Positions 33,324 through 45,185 of a stretch of 64,000 bases of DNA are shown here, one piece after another. A program made the translations under genes and the position numbers. The DNA is from Saturnia japonica (Eukaryota; Arthropoda; Insecta; Lepidoptera; Saturniidae), in NCBI GenBank assembly GCA_033032175.1, contig CM065314.1, forward strand, positions 310,001 through 374,000. The letters are read 5' to 3'. The notes under the pieces are model-generated. The model worked only from the letters and a program-made list of their open reading frames with translations. It ran no database searches and was not told the origin of the DNA. Every line of letters starts with the position of its first letter. Position 1 is the stretch's first letter.

Positions 33324-33525
33324 TCTATATATTAATACGTGAAGCAAAAGCTTTCGGTACCTTTTTAAGCGTATTGCGTGCACGGAAGAATGTGAGATAT
33401 GGCATGGTTAAAGTTTATATGGAGAAGGTGTACAGAAAGCTAAAATTTTTCTATATCTGTTATCTATAAAATAGTCTATGATCAAAAAGTCGCTGGTCGA
33501 ATTTCGAGCTTAGGGCGATCGCTAG
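33324..33525 (+). mobile_element. short complete Helitron-like element, copy 3
   Basis: Starts TCTATATATTAATACGTGAA after an A and ends GGGCGATCGCTAG before a T. A 5' TC, 3' CTAG and insertion between A and T without target duplication is the Helitron signature, seen most cleanly here. It keeps the family's 5' blocks (CGTATTGCGTGCACGGAAGA, TGGTTAAAGTTTATATGGAG) and 3' blocks (AATAGTCTATGATCAAAAAG), but has lost the middle segment with GTGCCATTGAACTT. At 202 bp it is non-coding and is a useful reference for the family's true ends. Confidence 0.75.
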
Positions 33526-34190
33526 TATAAAAACAGGCCACGGTATTTTTTTTTAGGTATATAGGTCACACCTGCATTGCGGTAATCCTCAACCTGCCTT
33601 TCAAACCGGTGCATTGCGGTGAAGCCGTCTCTCCACTACGGGGGAAGAGTGATTTCACTTTGTAGTTTTTTGTGTCACTTGTAAACACATTTTACTGTTC
33701 CGGCATTTTTTGATACGGAGATTATGTACGCCGGAGTTCGAATGTAGGTCGTACCTGCACTGCGGAAGTACTCTCGACTTATATTATTGCAGTTGCAGTT
33801 TTTTTTATTATTCACTCTTCGTTCCCATCATTAGCCTTTTTTGCTTACATAACGATTTAGATAATAATTTAGGTCTATCAATTTTACACTCGCTTGGTAA
33901 TTCATCTACTGTTAAAATTTTAGAGTCATACAAACACTATTTCATTTATTTTTCAAAGGAAGCGACGATAAAGTTCTGCTTCTTTTGATGACCAGGACAG
34001 ACCTGTAAACTTTTATTAATTGTATGTAGCCTTAGAGATAAATCAAAAGATCACACTCCGTGTTACACATCTTCATTACAAATAAACAAAATAACAGATT
34101 GTATGTATGTGCAAAAAATAAAAGAATGTTATGAATTTGAGTTTTAAACGAGTTTGCTGGACCAGTTTGCATGACAATTTAAATCGTATC
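33526..34190. other. unannotated sequence
   Basis: No gene or repeat recognised; a 92-codon frame at 33710-33988 has no domain I recognise. Confidence 0.35.
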
Positions 34191-34242
34191 GTGTCTCTAT
34201 AAAGCTATTTGAATTAGTGTCTCTATAAAGCTATTTGAATTA
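34191..34242. repeat. 26-bp tandem duplication (two copies)
   Basis: GTGTCTCTATAAAGCTATTT-GAATTA occurs at 34191-34216 and, without change, at 34217-34242. A simple recent duplication. Confidence 0.95.
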
Positions 34243-34805
34243 CATTTATATTGAAATACATAGTACATATTTAGATAAAAACTTTGTATATTAGACATCA
34301 AATAGGAAAGGAAGACATGAATTCCTGCTTAATTTATTTGACGTCTAAAACTTTATTACGAACTTGTCAGTTTTTGGTGAAGGTGGAAAAAAACTACCGA
34401 TAAGAAGCGAGCCGTTATTTTACGAATACGGACATGAATCGAACTGTTGGTTTAGTAGAATACATATTAAAAAAAGTGTATATAAATACTTTCTTTTATG
34501 ATATTACAAGTAAGTCGTAGAAGGTAGTTTGAAAAATGCATTACGTCTAGACTCTAGAAGTCTAGATCAATGAAAACTTTGTAGACTTAATCAGTCATAT
34601 ACATAAATTATAACTTTCGAATCATGCACTTTATTCTTTGTTCAATTTCTTACTACGCGACAATTTCTTCTCGAATCCTAAGTTTTGAGGTTCTTAAATG
34701 CTTTCTCAGCGCCAAAATTTCATTAATAAACTTTTTGTTCTTAACTCGAATCTCCTCATTACACGTCTGCTAAATAAGATAATGTACATAGTCATCTTCT
34801 ATTTA
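34243..34805. other. unannotated sequence
   Basis: AT-rich; nothing recognised. Confidence 0.4.
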
Positions 34806-35060
34806 CGGTCGTTTTCAATAACATATCACAGACCACTACCCCCGATTTTGTACATATATATTGTACTAAGTAATAACTATCTTTAACTTACAAGAGGTAT
34901 CGGCATCCCTTTTATCTATCCAATCTATTTTATGCATTATATGGATATAATTATGTAGATACGAAATAATGTCCATAAATAGGTTATTGAGACGAAAGTG
35001 AGTACAAAAGGATATATTTAGTAACTGAAACAACAGATAGATAGGTTATTGAAATCGGCG
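34806..35060 (+). mobile_element. MITE, family 'GGCCGTTTTCAATAAC', copy B
   Basis: Left end CGGTCGTTTTCAATAACATA and right end, inverted, CGCCGATTTCAATAACCT. The body aligns in order with copies at 25378-25627 and 50962-51207 (ACTATCTTTAACTTACAAGA, TATCGGCATCCCTTTTATCT, TTTAGTAACTGAAACAACAG). No coding capacity. Confidence 0.7.
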
Positions 35061-36835
35061 GGTAAAGATTACCCACTAAAATTAATAGGTAGAGTAAATA
35101 ATATGAACTTAGGCCCTCAGGTATGTACTAAATATAGCAATATTTTAATACGCTTGTGTGAGCGTAACTCGTATAGTATCAAAGGGGGGCCATGAAGGTC
35201 AGATTAATTTAATTCTGCTGGGAAAATTAATATCGGTAAAATATATAGGGGACTCTGTTGGTGCGGATAAGTCGATATCATGCCTCAGATGAAACGTGGT
35301 CATGTGTAAGGTATAAGAGCAATGGGCTTCATGAAATTACTGGATCAAGACACGAAGGTACTGATGTGGATGATAATCGTCTGATCTAACATGATAAATA
35401 CCAATCTGTTAGAAAAAAAGTAGGGAGCAGGGATTAAGAGATTTTGTTTTGTAACATTTGTCTTTATAGTGTGAACTGTCTCGGCTAATGAAGATAATAA
35501 AATTGTTACCACTCTCTACATTGTTCATTATGTAGTTAGTTAAACCAGAATGGCCGGCAATAGACTCATTACGCGCTGGATTAATAGTAGATCATTTACT
35601 TCTTGGCTCGGTTCACTAAATGGGCTACGGGCTGCATTCTTTTCAGTGTGGAAGACAGTCTAACATTAACAGAAGGATTGAGACGAGTACCTGACGAGAC
35701 AAGATTTTCCTTCGAATATAATTCTTCTTATAAATTAAGAGAACGAAGGTTAAAACAATCTCTAGTGTTGTGAAGCCGCACTCCCGAGTCCCGCGGCCAA
35801 CGTGTTGTCTAACGTTCTATTTATATCGCGGATGCTCGGAACACAAATTATAGAGACCTAGAGCTAGTTCACTCAGCACTAACGACAGTCCTAATAAGTG
35901 TACCCGGTATTTTTATATTCGCAATGAGAGGTGGTTATACTCTAACTATGCTACCCGTCTGATTGCTGTGGTCACGCAATTTACTTGCGTCACTTTTGTT
36001 TATTGGCGATTTATATTGACTTAATAAAATAATTGCAGTGTATTTAATGGTAAACAAAGTTCACACCTCAGAGACGACCGATCATTTATGGTCTATTTAT
36101 TGTCTTTGTTATGCATGCAGGCCTGGTATAAAAACAAAATAATTGAGAGTGAGTTAGCTGTTGTCCCGGATCTAAGTCTGAGGAACTTGTTGATACTGTG
36201 ATAGTGAGTGAATGAGTTACGATCGTTCGAGACGCTGCAACAGATAAAATATAATTAATCACTCTGATCATGTAAACGAGCTTTTGTTTTTGTTGATTAA
36301 TAGATCTACTATCTCTTTATTGGACAGTGCATTTTAGATCTTAAATTACTATCGATAAATACGCAAGGAAAGATAAACGAATTCACATTTAAAGGAATTT
36401 AGTTTGACTCGTTGTTTGAATCAACATAATTTGAAACTGATTTAACCGGGATAGGATTAACAGACGGGGTCTTTTGTGTTTTCAAACTGAAACTATTGTC
36501 TATATTATTTAGAAATTACTCAGTTTCATTGCGTATTATATTTGTAGTGTAAATTAGAGATAGCCTCAGTTTAATTATTGAATTATTATTATGTCGATTT
36601 CATCGTAATATCTGTAATATGAATCAGTAATACCGTAATATTAAGAAGTAATAATTATAATGAACATGTGATATTAACTCAAATGATTAGTACATTATGA
36701 TCTGCAACACTTAAATAATAAATGTTCTGTTATCTTATCGAATCGTATTGTACAAGATTACGAATGACATTTGCGATGGTAAGGTCAAGACTCACCACCG
36801 CGCGCTTATCTGATAGCTGTTATGTAGAACAATAA
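35061..36835. other. unannotated sequence
   Basis: No gene, RNA or repeat recognised. A modest GC-rich patch lies at about 35772-35805 (CCGCACTCCCGAGTCCCGCG). Frames such as 36086-36271 (-) have no domain. Confidence 0.4.
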
Positions 36836-36837
36836 TA

Positions 36838-38106
36838 CAGGGTGGTTACATTATGAGCGGGTGGTGGGGATGAGAAGCTCGGTTGTCGGAAATTTAGTCG
36901 CGATGGATCGCTTCACCGGAGCGCAGGGTGCATTCTGCGTTAAACATTATTACAAAAATGGCGATTCGTGTTCTTATTGTTCGACGTTTATTTCGGCGTG
37001 AGTTTGGATTACATGACGTAAATCAGTGTCCGAGGGAAGTGTGATTCGATCGTGGGTCAGAAAGTTCGAAGCTACTGCTTCGACTCTCAAACAAGGACGC
37101 CTGCGACAAGGCGTGCGGGACGCCCAAGGTCAACAAGAACGGAAGACACAATTGAACAAGTTAGAGGTTCAGTTCAACGTAATCCTGGTCTATCGACTCG
37201 CAAGCGATCAGCTGAACTTATGGTGTCCAGAACATCTTTGCATCACATTTTGTTGAAAGATTTGAATTTGCACCCGTATAAAATTCAACTTGTGCAGGAA
37301 TTACTGCTAAATGACCCAATTTTACAAAGAGCTTTTGTTGAAACAATGTTGGAGCGCTTTTAGAGTTTCAACAATATCCTGTCCTCGGGCGAAGCCCATT
37401 TTCACTTAAATGGGCTTGTCAATAAACAGAATTGCTGATACTGGGCTGCAGAGAACCCACGTGCAAAACATCAAAAGCCCCTGCATTCGCCGAAAGTAAC
37501 CGTTTGGGCGACCATATCAGCACACGGAGTTATCGAACCCTATTTCTTTGAAAATCAACAAAGGCAATCTGTCACTGTAAATTCCGACCAATACATAGCC
37601 ATGTTAAGGGATTTTTTCTTTCCGCAACTGCAACAATTTGAAGGCTATAATCGTGTGACGTGGTTTCAACAAGATTGTGCGACATGCCATACATCTAATG
37701 CTTCGTTGGCGGCCGTAAACGAGATGTTTGCTGGGAAACTGATATCGCGCTGAGGTGACTTTGCATGGCCGCCTAGAAATCCGGATCTAACGTCACCAGG
37801 CTTTTTCATATGGGGATATCTGAAAAGTAGAGTCTACTCCAATAACCCAGCCACGATTAACCAGTTGAAGATAAATATCCGAGAAGAAATGGCAGCTATT
37901 CCTCGCGCAATCTGTGCGAGTTTTTACCAATTTGAGGTTCAGATTCGAGGAATGTTTGCAGCGGGATGGTGCACACCTGAATGATGTAATTTTTAAAAAA
38001 TAAATTTCCCAGATGTCTATTTTAATTGAAATAATGATTTTTATGTGTATTGTATTTAGTTTTTTTTATTATTTTTTAAAATTCGCAAATCTTTCTGGCC
38101 CACCTG
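36838..38106 (+). mobile_element. decayed DD41D-type mariner
   Basis: A 1269-bp element between TA dinucleotides (36836-36837 and 38107-38108). The left end reads CAGGGTGGTTACATTATGAG and the right end, inverted, CAGGTGGGCCAGAAAGATTT. They are imperfect to each other but resemble the intact element's CAAGGTGTCCAGAAAGGG. It encloses a broken transposase gene related along its whole length to the one at 23442-24521. Much older than that copy, and a distinct subfamily judging by the many protein differences. Confidence 0.88.
36903..38003 (+). pseudogene. DD41D mariner transposase pseudogene
   Basis: Starts as MDRFTGAQGAFCVKHYYKNG, parallel to MEQYSGTHRAFCVRAYYRNG of the intact gene, and ends as FRFEECLQRDGAHLNDVIFK. 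At least three or four frameshifts (near 36966, 37035, 37090 and 37920) and internal stops (after LERF at 37361-37363, after NKQNC, and in ISR*GD) break it. Two of three catalytic residues are lost: the first is SSGEA where the intact gene has FSDEA, and the third is TSPGF for SPLDY. The middle one, FQQDCATCHTS, is kept. The spacing between the last two positions is still 41 residues, confirming the subfamily type. Confidence 0.9.
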
Positions 38107-38108
38107 TA

Positions 38109-40220
38109 TAACTTCGTATCGGTATTAATAGCTAAGCTCTGCAAAAAAGTTTGATTTGAATTTCTTATAAATCTGTTATATATGTTTTCATTTTATAATT
38201 ATTTTCACGTTTAAATTTTTTTAATTTCATAAAATGATTTTACAATTTGTGCAATAGTTGAAGACAAGCGAGTTGGTAAATAGGAGAAATGGTTTATAAT
38301 GCATTTACACAAATATAATGTGCACATCATTCTGTAAACTTAAGAAAACCTACACTTGTAATTTGAATTAGCAATGAATTGGATAAGCTTGTATGTTATA
38401 CGCAACCTCATTAACATAACCGCCACCCACGCCTAGGCGCCTGTGCTCTCTTTAGTTATTTAGCATTGGACGATTTGTGTAGGAGATTATTGTCAATTTA
38501 AGATGGGTTAACACAACCGAAACTTTCAAAAATTGATGAAACCTTGAAAGGTGCTGTCAAAAAATTAAATAAAAAAAATAGAAGCTAGGTGTTGATGTAG
38601 AAAGCAATGACGAACAAAACATTACTAACAAAATTCAGCTGCAGTTACTTAGCACCAGTGTAAACGTATGAACACAGTAATAAAAGCGAAATATGGACTA
38701 GGAACAATTGAATAACACCCAGTTGTCCTCTATTCCAGTTAGAATACGGTAAGATAGTAAATAGGTAGTTATTTTAAAACCTGTACACGATATATTTGTC
38801 ATTATTCGTTTTCTATAAGTACCCATGTGGGAAACCATACCTGCAACCAGTGCCCAAATAAAACCTGATTGTGGTTTCTGTAAGCAATGTATTCTATGTA
38901 GTTTTATGTTATTCACTACACAGCGATTCTAAGGTGCGCCAACTGCTATTGTGTATTCAAATAATAGTGCCATCCTATTCGCATAGGATATATCACTTAT
39001 TACTTAAAGTGTACTACTCGTTTGCATAATATGATCGCACATCGTACCGAATCTGATCGTTCTCGCTAACACGGTTTTAAAGTAGACAAACGGAGACCCA
39101 CGTGTGCCTGTGTTTACGTTTGTATTAGTTTATGTTTGTAACAGTTGGCATCGGTCTCTGTTGATACGAGACTGATGGTCACCAGCCAGGCCGTCATGCC
39201 GCGCCTTGTTCATTTACTAAGGATTTTTTAGGACTATTTTTGATGCAGTGGAATGTTGAACGGATACATCTTGATAGATCCGGATTATGGAAGATTAATT
39301 TATTGCGGTTCCTTGCTCTGAGGTGATGATGTATTTAAATTTTAAAAATCCAACTTTTAGTAATTTTTAAAGAAATTGCGATTAATGTTATTGAATACAT
39401 AGAGCTGATAAATAATATCAAGTAGGTATAATAGGTTCTGAGTTCTAGGTTCTAGGTTCTAGGAAGTGAATTCTTATGTGGTCGAAAGGTCTCTCAAAAG
39501 ACATTATTATATACTATTTTACGAGTATAAGCTTCGTGACGTAACTTTATAGTTTGATCCTCGACTGTCGATCGTAACAGAACTAGCGACTCCCGACTCC
39601 CGACACAACTGGGTCGTATTTAGTTGCATAACATGATTTGTTTCGGAGCTAGTTAATCATCATACTACGTTGTTCCATTTACCGTATCTCGACAGTTTCG
39701 GGTTTGGGGTGAATGTACTTTTATCGTATTCAAATTGATTTCCCTTTATAATATTATGTATTAATTTATAAGCTTTGTTTGAAACTTTTGTATTAGTATG
39801 TTTTATTAGAGGAACTTACAGCCATCATGACCAAGTTTTCAATTTGTTATTTTAACTTTAGAATCTAGAGCAGTGACATAAGCCCGTTGCCCACTATCAC
39901 TATTGGGAACAGGGATATTATTATATTATGTTACAAAGCTAAATAATATTTTTGTGCATTATTTCCCGGTCAGTGTGTGTACGTGACATGCGCCATGCTA
40001 GTTTAGTGACGTTATCGTATCATTGGATTGTTTTTTCAAGTTTATTTGTATATATTTATATATTTACAACTTTTACATAAATATTTTCGATTAAACTGAT
40101 CCAGAATATAGGCTACATGACCGTTTTATAAATTCCTCATAATCCAAACTTTATTATAAATGTGAACATAGTTTGCACGAAACAGAAAAAAGTTTATTAA
40201 AATACTATTATTTTCAGCCC

Positions 40221-40222
<2 letters not shown>
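38109..40222. other. unannotated sequence
   Basis: No gene was found. A 7-bp tandem repeat (GGTTCTA, three times) lies near 39440. The 72-codon minus-strand frame at 38698-38916 has no domain. Confidence 0.4.

Positions 40223-40253
<31 letters not shown>
40223..40253. repeat. (AT)n microsatellite
   Basis: An uninterrupted run of AT dinucleotides, about 15 copies. Confidence 0.97.
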
Positions 40254-40254
<1 letters not shown>

Positions 40255-40400
40255 TGAAAGTGCCCTACGGTTTCACCCGTGTTAAAAATCCATAAAAATT
40301 TTGATCTCACCCCTTATGAGGTTGTATTTTTAAAAATCCTTTCTTAGCCACACTTAAGTTCCATGTCGGCATCTGCTCTCACAAGCACTATCTTATAAAG
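40255..40400 (+). repeat. partial 'GTGCCCTACGGTTTCACCCG' repeat
   Basis: GTGCCCTACGGTTTCACCCG followed by TGTTAAAAATCCATAAAAAT matches the start of the larger copy at 40404. It seems to be a separate, truncated insertion of the same family lying just upstream of it. Confidence 0.5.
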
Positions 40401-40403
40401 TAA

Positions 40404-41075
40404 CTAGCTGTGCCCCACGGTTTCACCCGTGTTAATTTTATCCGACAAACACCACGCCGCCGCCAACACACCCGTGTAAGCTATCATAATATTGTTCTCG
40501 CTTCCCACAAGTACAATTTTTTTTTTTTTTTTTTTTTTATTATCTCCTAAACTGTGTCCAAATAACATACTATAAAGGGCAAACTTTAACTTTATAAAAA
40601 TTGTCTTTATGATGAAGTAACTTTTGTTCCTATGGAACAAGTTCCCTTTCCTAAAAATAATGCTCATAAATAACTTTTTAATATTCAACAAACCTTTGTC
40701 ACAAAATACCTTATTCTGGCTTATGTATAAGTGATAGGCATATACAATCACTGACTTTTTTTAGATATACTAAGGTTCAATATTTTTGTAGAATTTTGTA
40801 TTTACCACATCATTACCATTACGTCAGCGCACGTGGATAAACCAGTTCGGAAACACTTGCGCTTCCAATTACAGAACAAAAATCAATATTTAAGGCTAGA
40901 TATGAACTGTAGCCTAATTTTACATAACCTATACTATTCTTCGTGAATCGGGTTACCATATACAAAAAGATTTTTTCGAATCCGACTGACAGTTCCGGAG
41001 ATTACCATGTTTAAACAAGCAAACCAACAAATAAAAAACTGCCGCTTTGTTATAATATATAGATATAGATTGTTA
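40404..41075 (+). repeat. 'AACTAGCTGTGCCCCACGG' repeat, longer copy
   Basis: Starts AACTAGCTGTGCCCCACGGT and ends with GACAGTTCCGGAGATTACCA, AACAAGCAAACCAACAAATA and TATAATATATAGATATAGAT, the same layout as the repeat in the hAT element at 3783. A (T)n of about 23 bases lies at 40517-40539. The frame open on the minus strand (40404-40751) crosses low-complexity sequence and is not a gene. The family is probably RTE-derived and non-coding here. Confidence 0.55.
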
Positions 41076-42308
41076 CGATTATAATTTAATTTAGGGTAGT
41101 TATGAATAATTTTCCAGCATACCTTACAATTTTCAGTTAATATAGCGGTTTTACAAATTATTATTACACAATTTAAAAGTCCATAACCGAGACGTTCTTC
41201 TTGTTCCGACAGCTCAGCGTAGAGATCCTTGCCTAGGATCTAGAATAGAAGTCAGCACGGTGTAGGCCGTATCAGGATACACTGCTCAAGCAGACGACGC
41301 AGCACCAAATATCTTATCTATTGAGATTTCCTCATATGTAAAAGGAAAAGTTATTATTTGTATTATAAATACAAAAATCCAGGTGATACTTTCCCGGTAG
41401 TGTTCTTTCAATGTTCAGTAAGTATTTGTCGTTTTGACAAAGGGTATTTCACCCATATTAATATTAAAATTATAAATATGTTATAAAATAAACTATCTTT
41501 TCGACTCCCAGGTCTGTTGTACAATAATTTGGTTTCTATTAAAACATTTGATAAATATTATATAAACGTTACTACGATTCAAAGGTCTGCCGTACAATGA
41601 ATAAAACATGATCAGATCCATCCTGAAGAATCTGTCATACTCCCTGTTCTAATTTTCTCTTTTGTTTTCGTTTGAATTCAAAATTTCATCTTACTAGACT
41701 TTTCTTATTTTAAAAATTAAAAATAAATCTAATCATTGATTTATTTTGCTAAACTAGAACCTGGATAGAATATTTGTCTATACCTGAGAAACTCCTAACT
41801 GCGCATGCTCTATTACTATCAAAGAATTATCAATGACAGAGATTGTCATAATATTGCAATGTAAACAATACGAACCTAAAATATTAACAAAGCTGTTATT
41901 AAACCAAAGTTATCAAGTTATAAATTATCTAAACGCATCAATACATAAACCTATCATTAATTGGTATCCTGGAAATAAAAGAATAGGTACACCAAAACAA
42001 TAATAAGGTAAATCAAATGAACTTATGATGAATAATATAAAGTAGATATTAAATAAGATTATCTTCCAGATAAATAATATAACAAGATAGATAAAAAATA
42101 TACAATTAATTATATGTATTTAAACGAAGCTACAACTACAACCAATCTACCTACACAAGACGTTTCATTAAAACCGTTTTATAAAAACCAATTTTAATAT
42201 GTACATGTATTCGATTACGATGAAACGTTTACGTTGTACTACTAGCAACGCCACTTGCGGAAATTCTGGCGAACTAAACAATTTGTAAATGCTCCTCAAT
42301 TTAGTTGC
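41076..42308. other. unannotated AT-rich sequence
   Basis: No gene or repeat recognised. Confidence 0.4.
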
Positions 42309-42315
42309 GAATTGG

Positions 42316-43431
42316 TTTTTTTTTTTTTTTTTTTTTTGAACTGACTACACTGTTTGCCTTAGGGGCCCTATCCTAAAACAGAGCCGCTGCGGCTTTTACA
42401 GCTTCACCGGACTTGGGGGCGAGCGCTTAGGGCACTCAGCCGCGAAAGTTTGTGACGACCCGCACGAGGGTGCCAGAGTGGCCGAACCTCTGCTCGGGCG
42501 GTCGTCGCGAATGCGAAAAGGTCGCGATCTAACTAGTTCCCTAATCCTACGAGAATTCGAACTAACTAACATATACTCATATGCACGTTCCCCTCCTCCT
42601 GGGAGGAAGGAGTGGACCATGCGTATGTGTATTTAATAATCGGAATGGTTTTTCTACACTAACTAGCGCATTAGTCTAACCATAGCAAAAAAAAAAAAAA
42701 AAGGTCCCTTCAGAACCTATTTGCCTGTGTGGTGTGCACGTGTGTGTGTTCATACGTGTGTAATGTTGTATGTGGGTAACTAAGTGTTGCACGTATAGTA
42801 TCACTTTGTATCGCGCGGGCGGCTGCCTGACCCAAGGGCTTCACACCGAGGAACGGACCTAGGCTTGGGTTGCCGCTAGAGAGGGTGGACGTGACGGGTG
42901 TGCGGGAGCGAAGTTAACCGCCCGTCCTCTGCGGAGAGAACGGTGGTTACGCGGGCGTGGGCGGTGGCACGCTCTGTTTGGAGAGACGGTGGCGTAGAAC
43001 GCGTTAGCTGTTTCGGTTTGGTCGGGCGGGTCAGTGAATATATTACGCGGCCGGCGTTTTCTCCGGCAGGCGTTGGGGTCGGGAACATACGAAGCTGCCG
43101 CTTTTATTAAGGGATTCGCGTGGTTCGACGCGGTGTCGAAATAAGAGCGAGAAAGGTGTTTGGCATAGGCATGTACCGAAGGAAGGTCCATATCTCTATG
43201 GAGATCCTCCATACAAAATACCAAGGGGCGCCGGTAAGGCGGTGAAGAAACCTATTCTGGATGGCTTGTAAGTGTTTCCAATTATATCTTGACATATGTG
43301 CGAACACAACGCAGCTATATGTCATAATCGGTCGGATACACATCTTGTAGAGCGTAAGCTTGTGTCTCGTGGACATTTTGCTTGCAGCACATAACAGAGG
43401 ATGCAATCGGGCGAGATTTGAGAATTGGTAA
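42316..43431 (-). mobile_element. 5'-truncated Jockey-type LINE with poly(A) tail
   Basis: On the minus strand it runs from a truncated ORF to a poly(A) tail, seen here as about 22 T at 42316-42337. A 7-bp GAATTGG flanks both ends (42309-42315 and 43432-43438), a likely target-site duplication. The last 80 bp before the tail (CTAAGCGCTCGCCCCCAAG, GTGAAGCTGTAAAAGCCGC, GGATAGGGCCCCTAAGGC) recur at 51559-51657 and 60375-60475, so three copies of this family's 3' end lie in the window. About 1.1 kb remains of an element that would normally be several kb. Confidence 0.85.
42859..43415 (-). pseudogene. Jockey-type LINE polyprotein C-terminus, frameshifted
   Basis: The minus strand reads ARLHPLLCAASKMSTRHKLT, then LYKMCIRPIMTYSCVVFAHM and LQAIQNRFLHRLTGAPWYF, the region after the RT palm in Jockey-clade LINEs (LYKTCIRPVMTY ... 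LQ-x-QN-x-x-x-R-x-x-TGAPWYV). A frameshift near 43200 moves the sequence to another frame, which continues with DLHRDMDLPSVHAYAKHLSR and NPLIKAAASYVPDPNA. The RT catalytic motif (YADD) lies upstream of the truncation and is absent. Frames on the other strand (42898-43110) are shadows. Confidence 0.85.
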
Positions 43432-43439
43432 AAAGAATG

Positions 43440-44010
43440 AATTTATAGCTTAGACATTTCGTGAACCATAGTGAATTTTTTTCGCCACCATCTTCTCTGT
43501 GTCATATTTCGATACTTTAATTATTAAGATTTAAAGCTGATATTAGGTCGGCAAATAGTGGTGAATGTAAGAAGCGGTCCATCGACCGCCTCGACCGGTA
43601 CTGTACGAGTACATGCGTAACAAGGTCGCGGTCGTACAGATTTGTTTAAGATGAAAGATAGCGGGGAAAATGTTTCTTTAAATACATTTATATACATAAA
43701 CGTATTGTGTATAGTATTTAGTCGTATTATATTACATCGAATATCGGTGTAATAATACGGTTCCTGGGGTAAAATTGACGATGGTAAAAGTGTTATCTAA
43801 ATTAGTCCCAAGTCATTTTCATTGTTATATATAAGTCTAGTACAATATGTAGTCACGATAGGATGATATGTAGTCATTTTGTAGTCTCTAATTGCACTTC
43901 GTCCTTGTACTTTTCACAGTACCGAGGCGGCGCGGTGAGAGTTAACTTATATGTAACCTTAGCCAAATAAATTTGTTCGCAAAACAGACATTTCATCTTC
44001 TTACCCTTTA
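43440..44010. other. unannotated sequence
   Basis: No gene or repeat recognised. Confidence 0.4.
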
Positions 44011-44014
44011 ACCT

Positions 44015-44640
44015 ACTTAAGTAGGGTCGGCACAATATGGTTTCTTCTTCCACTCCATTCTATCAAATGTCATCTCAGTATCCACCACTTTTATACGCAT
44101 ATCATTCTTCACATAATCCACCCATACCTTCTTCGGTCTTCCTCTACTCCTGTATCCATCCACCTTCATACTTAACATTCTTTTAGTTATATAACTTTCA
44201 TCTCTCTTCATGACATGCCCATACCATGCTAGCCTATAATCCCTCAAGTTCTCTGTGATTGATGCTATTTTAAGACTTCCTCGAATAAAATATTACCTGA
44301 TTTTATCCATTCTAGTTACTCCATACATCCATCTTATCATTCGCATCTCTGTCACGTGTAATTTTCTTTCATCCAGTTTTTTCGTTGCCTAGTACTTAGA
44401 TCCATACGTCAAGACAGGTCTTATAATGGGTTTATACACTTTTCCCTTAAGCTTCAGTGGCATTCGAGGATCACATGTTATCCCCGAGACCTGTCGCCAT
44501 TTCCACCACGCAGCATTTATCCTATTCTTCACGTCCTGGTCAATGTCAACGTTGTTTTGGATTAATGTACCAAGGTACTGAAAATCGGAGCAGGCGATGG
44601 CTTCAGCGTGATGCTTAGGTTTATTGTAATGCTATTTGCA
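44015..44640 (-). pseudogene. RTE-like LINE polyprotein C-terminus
   Basis: The minus strand reads DFQYLGTLIQNNVDIDQDVK, KNRINAAWWKWRQVSGITCD, LKGKVYKPIIRPVLTYGSKY, EMRMIRWMYGVTRMDKIR, LAWYGHVMKRDESYITKRML and GYRSRGRPKKVWVDYVKNDM, ending EWKKKPYCADPT. This is the standard post-RT tail of RTE-type LINEs. A premature stop replaces the W expected in GSKYW, and a frame break falls near KIRYY. The RT domain itself is missing upstream of about 44640. The longest and clearest RTE remnant in the window. Confidence 0.85.
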
Positions 44641-45108
44641 GTCCTCACGTTTAAAACTGTCCATAAACAGACATCGGTGTTCTCGAGCTGTTCCTATTTC
44701 TGTGCTTAGCGGTTACTAAGCCATGACGCCACTTACAATCAGGTACACCGTACAATAGACAAAAACATCTACTCACTCATCTGCACATTAGTATTGCAAG
44801 ACAAAGGATTGAGCTATCATAATATATATTTTATCTGTATGTATTGCGTGTAATCTGTGTTGTAAATAATTTATTATAGTATATCCTTAAGCATAATAAA
44901 ATTATTGAGCCTTATCTTATAAACGTGGACTCTATGAAAGGTATAATTGTTTATTTTCATATATTTACAATTGATTGTATCCGGTTAGATAATTATTGTG
45001 AAATGTAAAGAGGTATATTCCATCTGGCATTCGGAAATCAATTAACAATTGTTTTTAATTTATTGGACTTTATAATATCGCTACGTTAATTTCAACAATA
45101 TTTGTATC
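44641..45108. other. unannotated sequence upstream of the tRNA
   Basis: No gene or repeat recognised. Confidence 0.4.
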
Positions 45109-45180
45109 TCCCGTATGGTCTAGTGGCTAGGATACCTGGCTTTCACCCAGGAGGCTCGGGTTCGATTCCCGGTACGGGAA
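45109..45180 (+). tRNA. tRNA-Glu (anticodon UUC)
   Basis: A complete 72-nt cloverleaf. The acceptor arms TCCCGTA and TACGGGA pair, with discriminator A. The A-box region is TGGTCTAGTGGCTAGG, the anticodon stem CCTGG/CCAGG encloses CTTTCAC with anticodon TTC at 45142-45144, and the T arm holds the B box GGTTCGATTCC. A run of six T at about 45186-45191 is the RNA polymerase III terminator. No intron. CCA is not encoded, as in animal nuclear tRNAs. It decodes GAA/GAG. Perfect stems and a terminator make a functional gene far likelier than a SINE remnant. No other tRNA is nearby. Confidence 0.96.
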
Positions 45181-45185
45181 GCAAC

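Noticed and set aside
42898..43110. 70-codon plus-strand frame
   Set aside because: Opposite strand of the Jockey-type LINE pseudogene.
44998..45020. Segment resembling the miR-1 mature sequence (GAAATGTAAAGAGGTAT)
   Set aside because: Several mismatches including the seed start, and no pairing arm upstream or downstream to form a hairpin.
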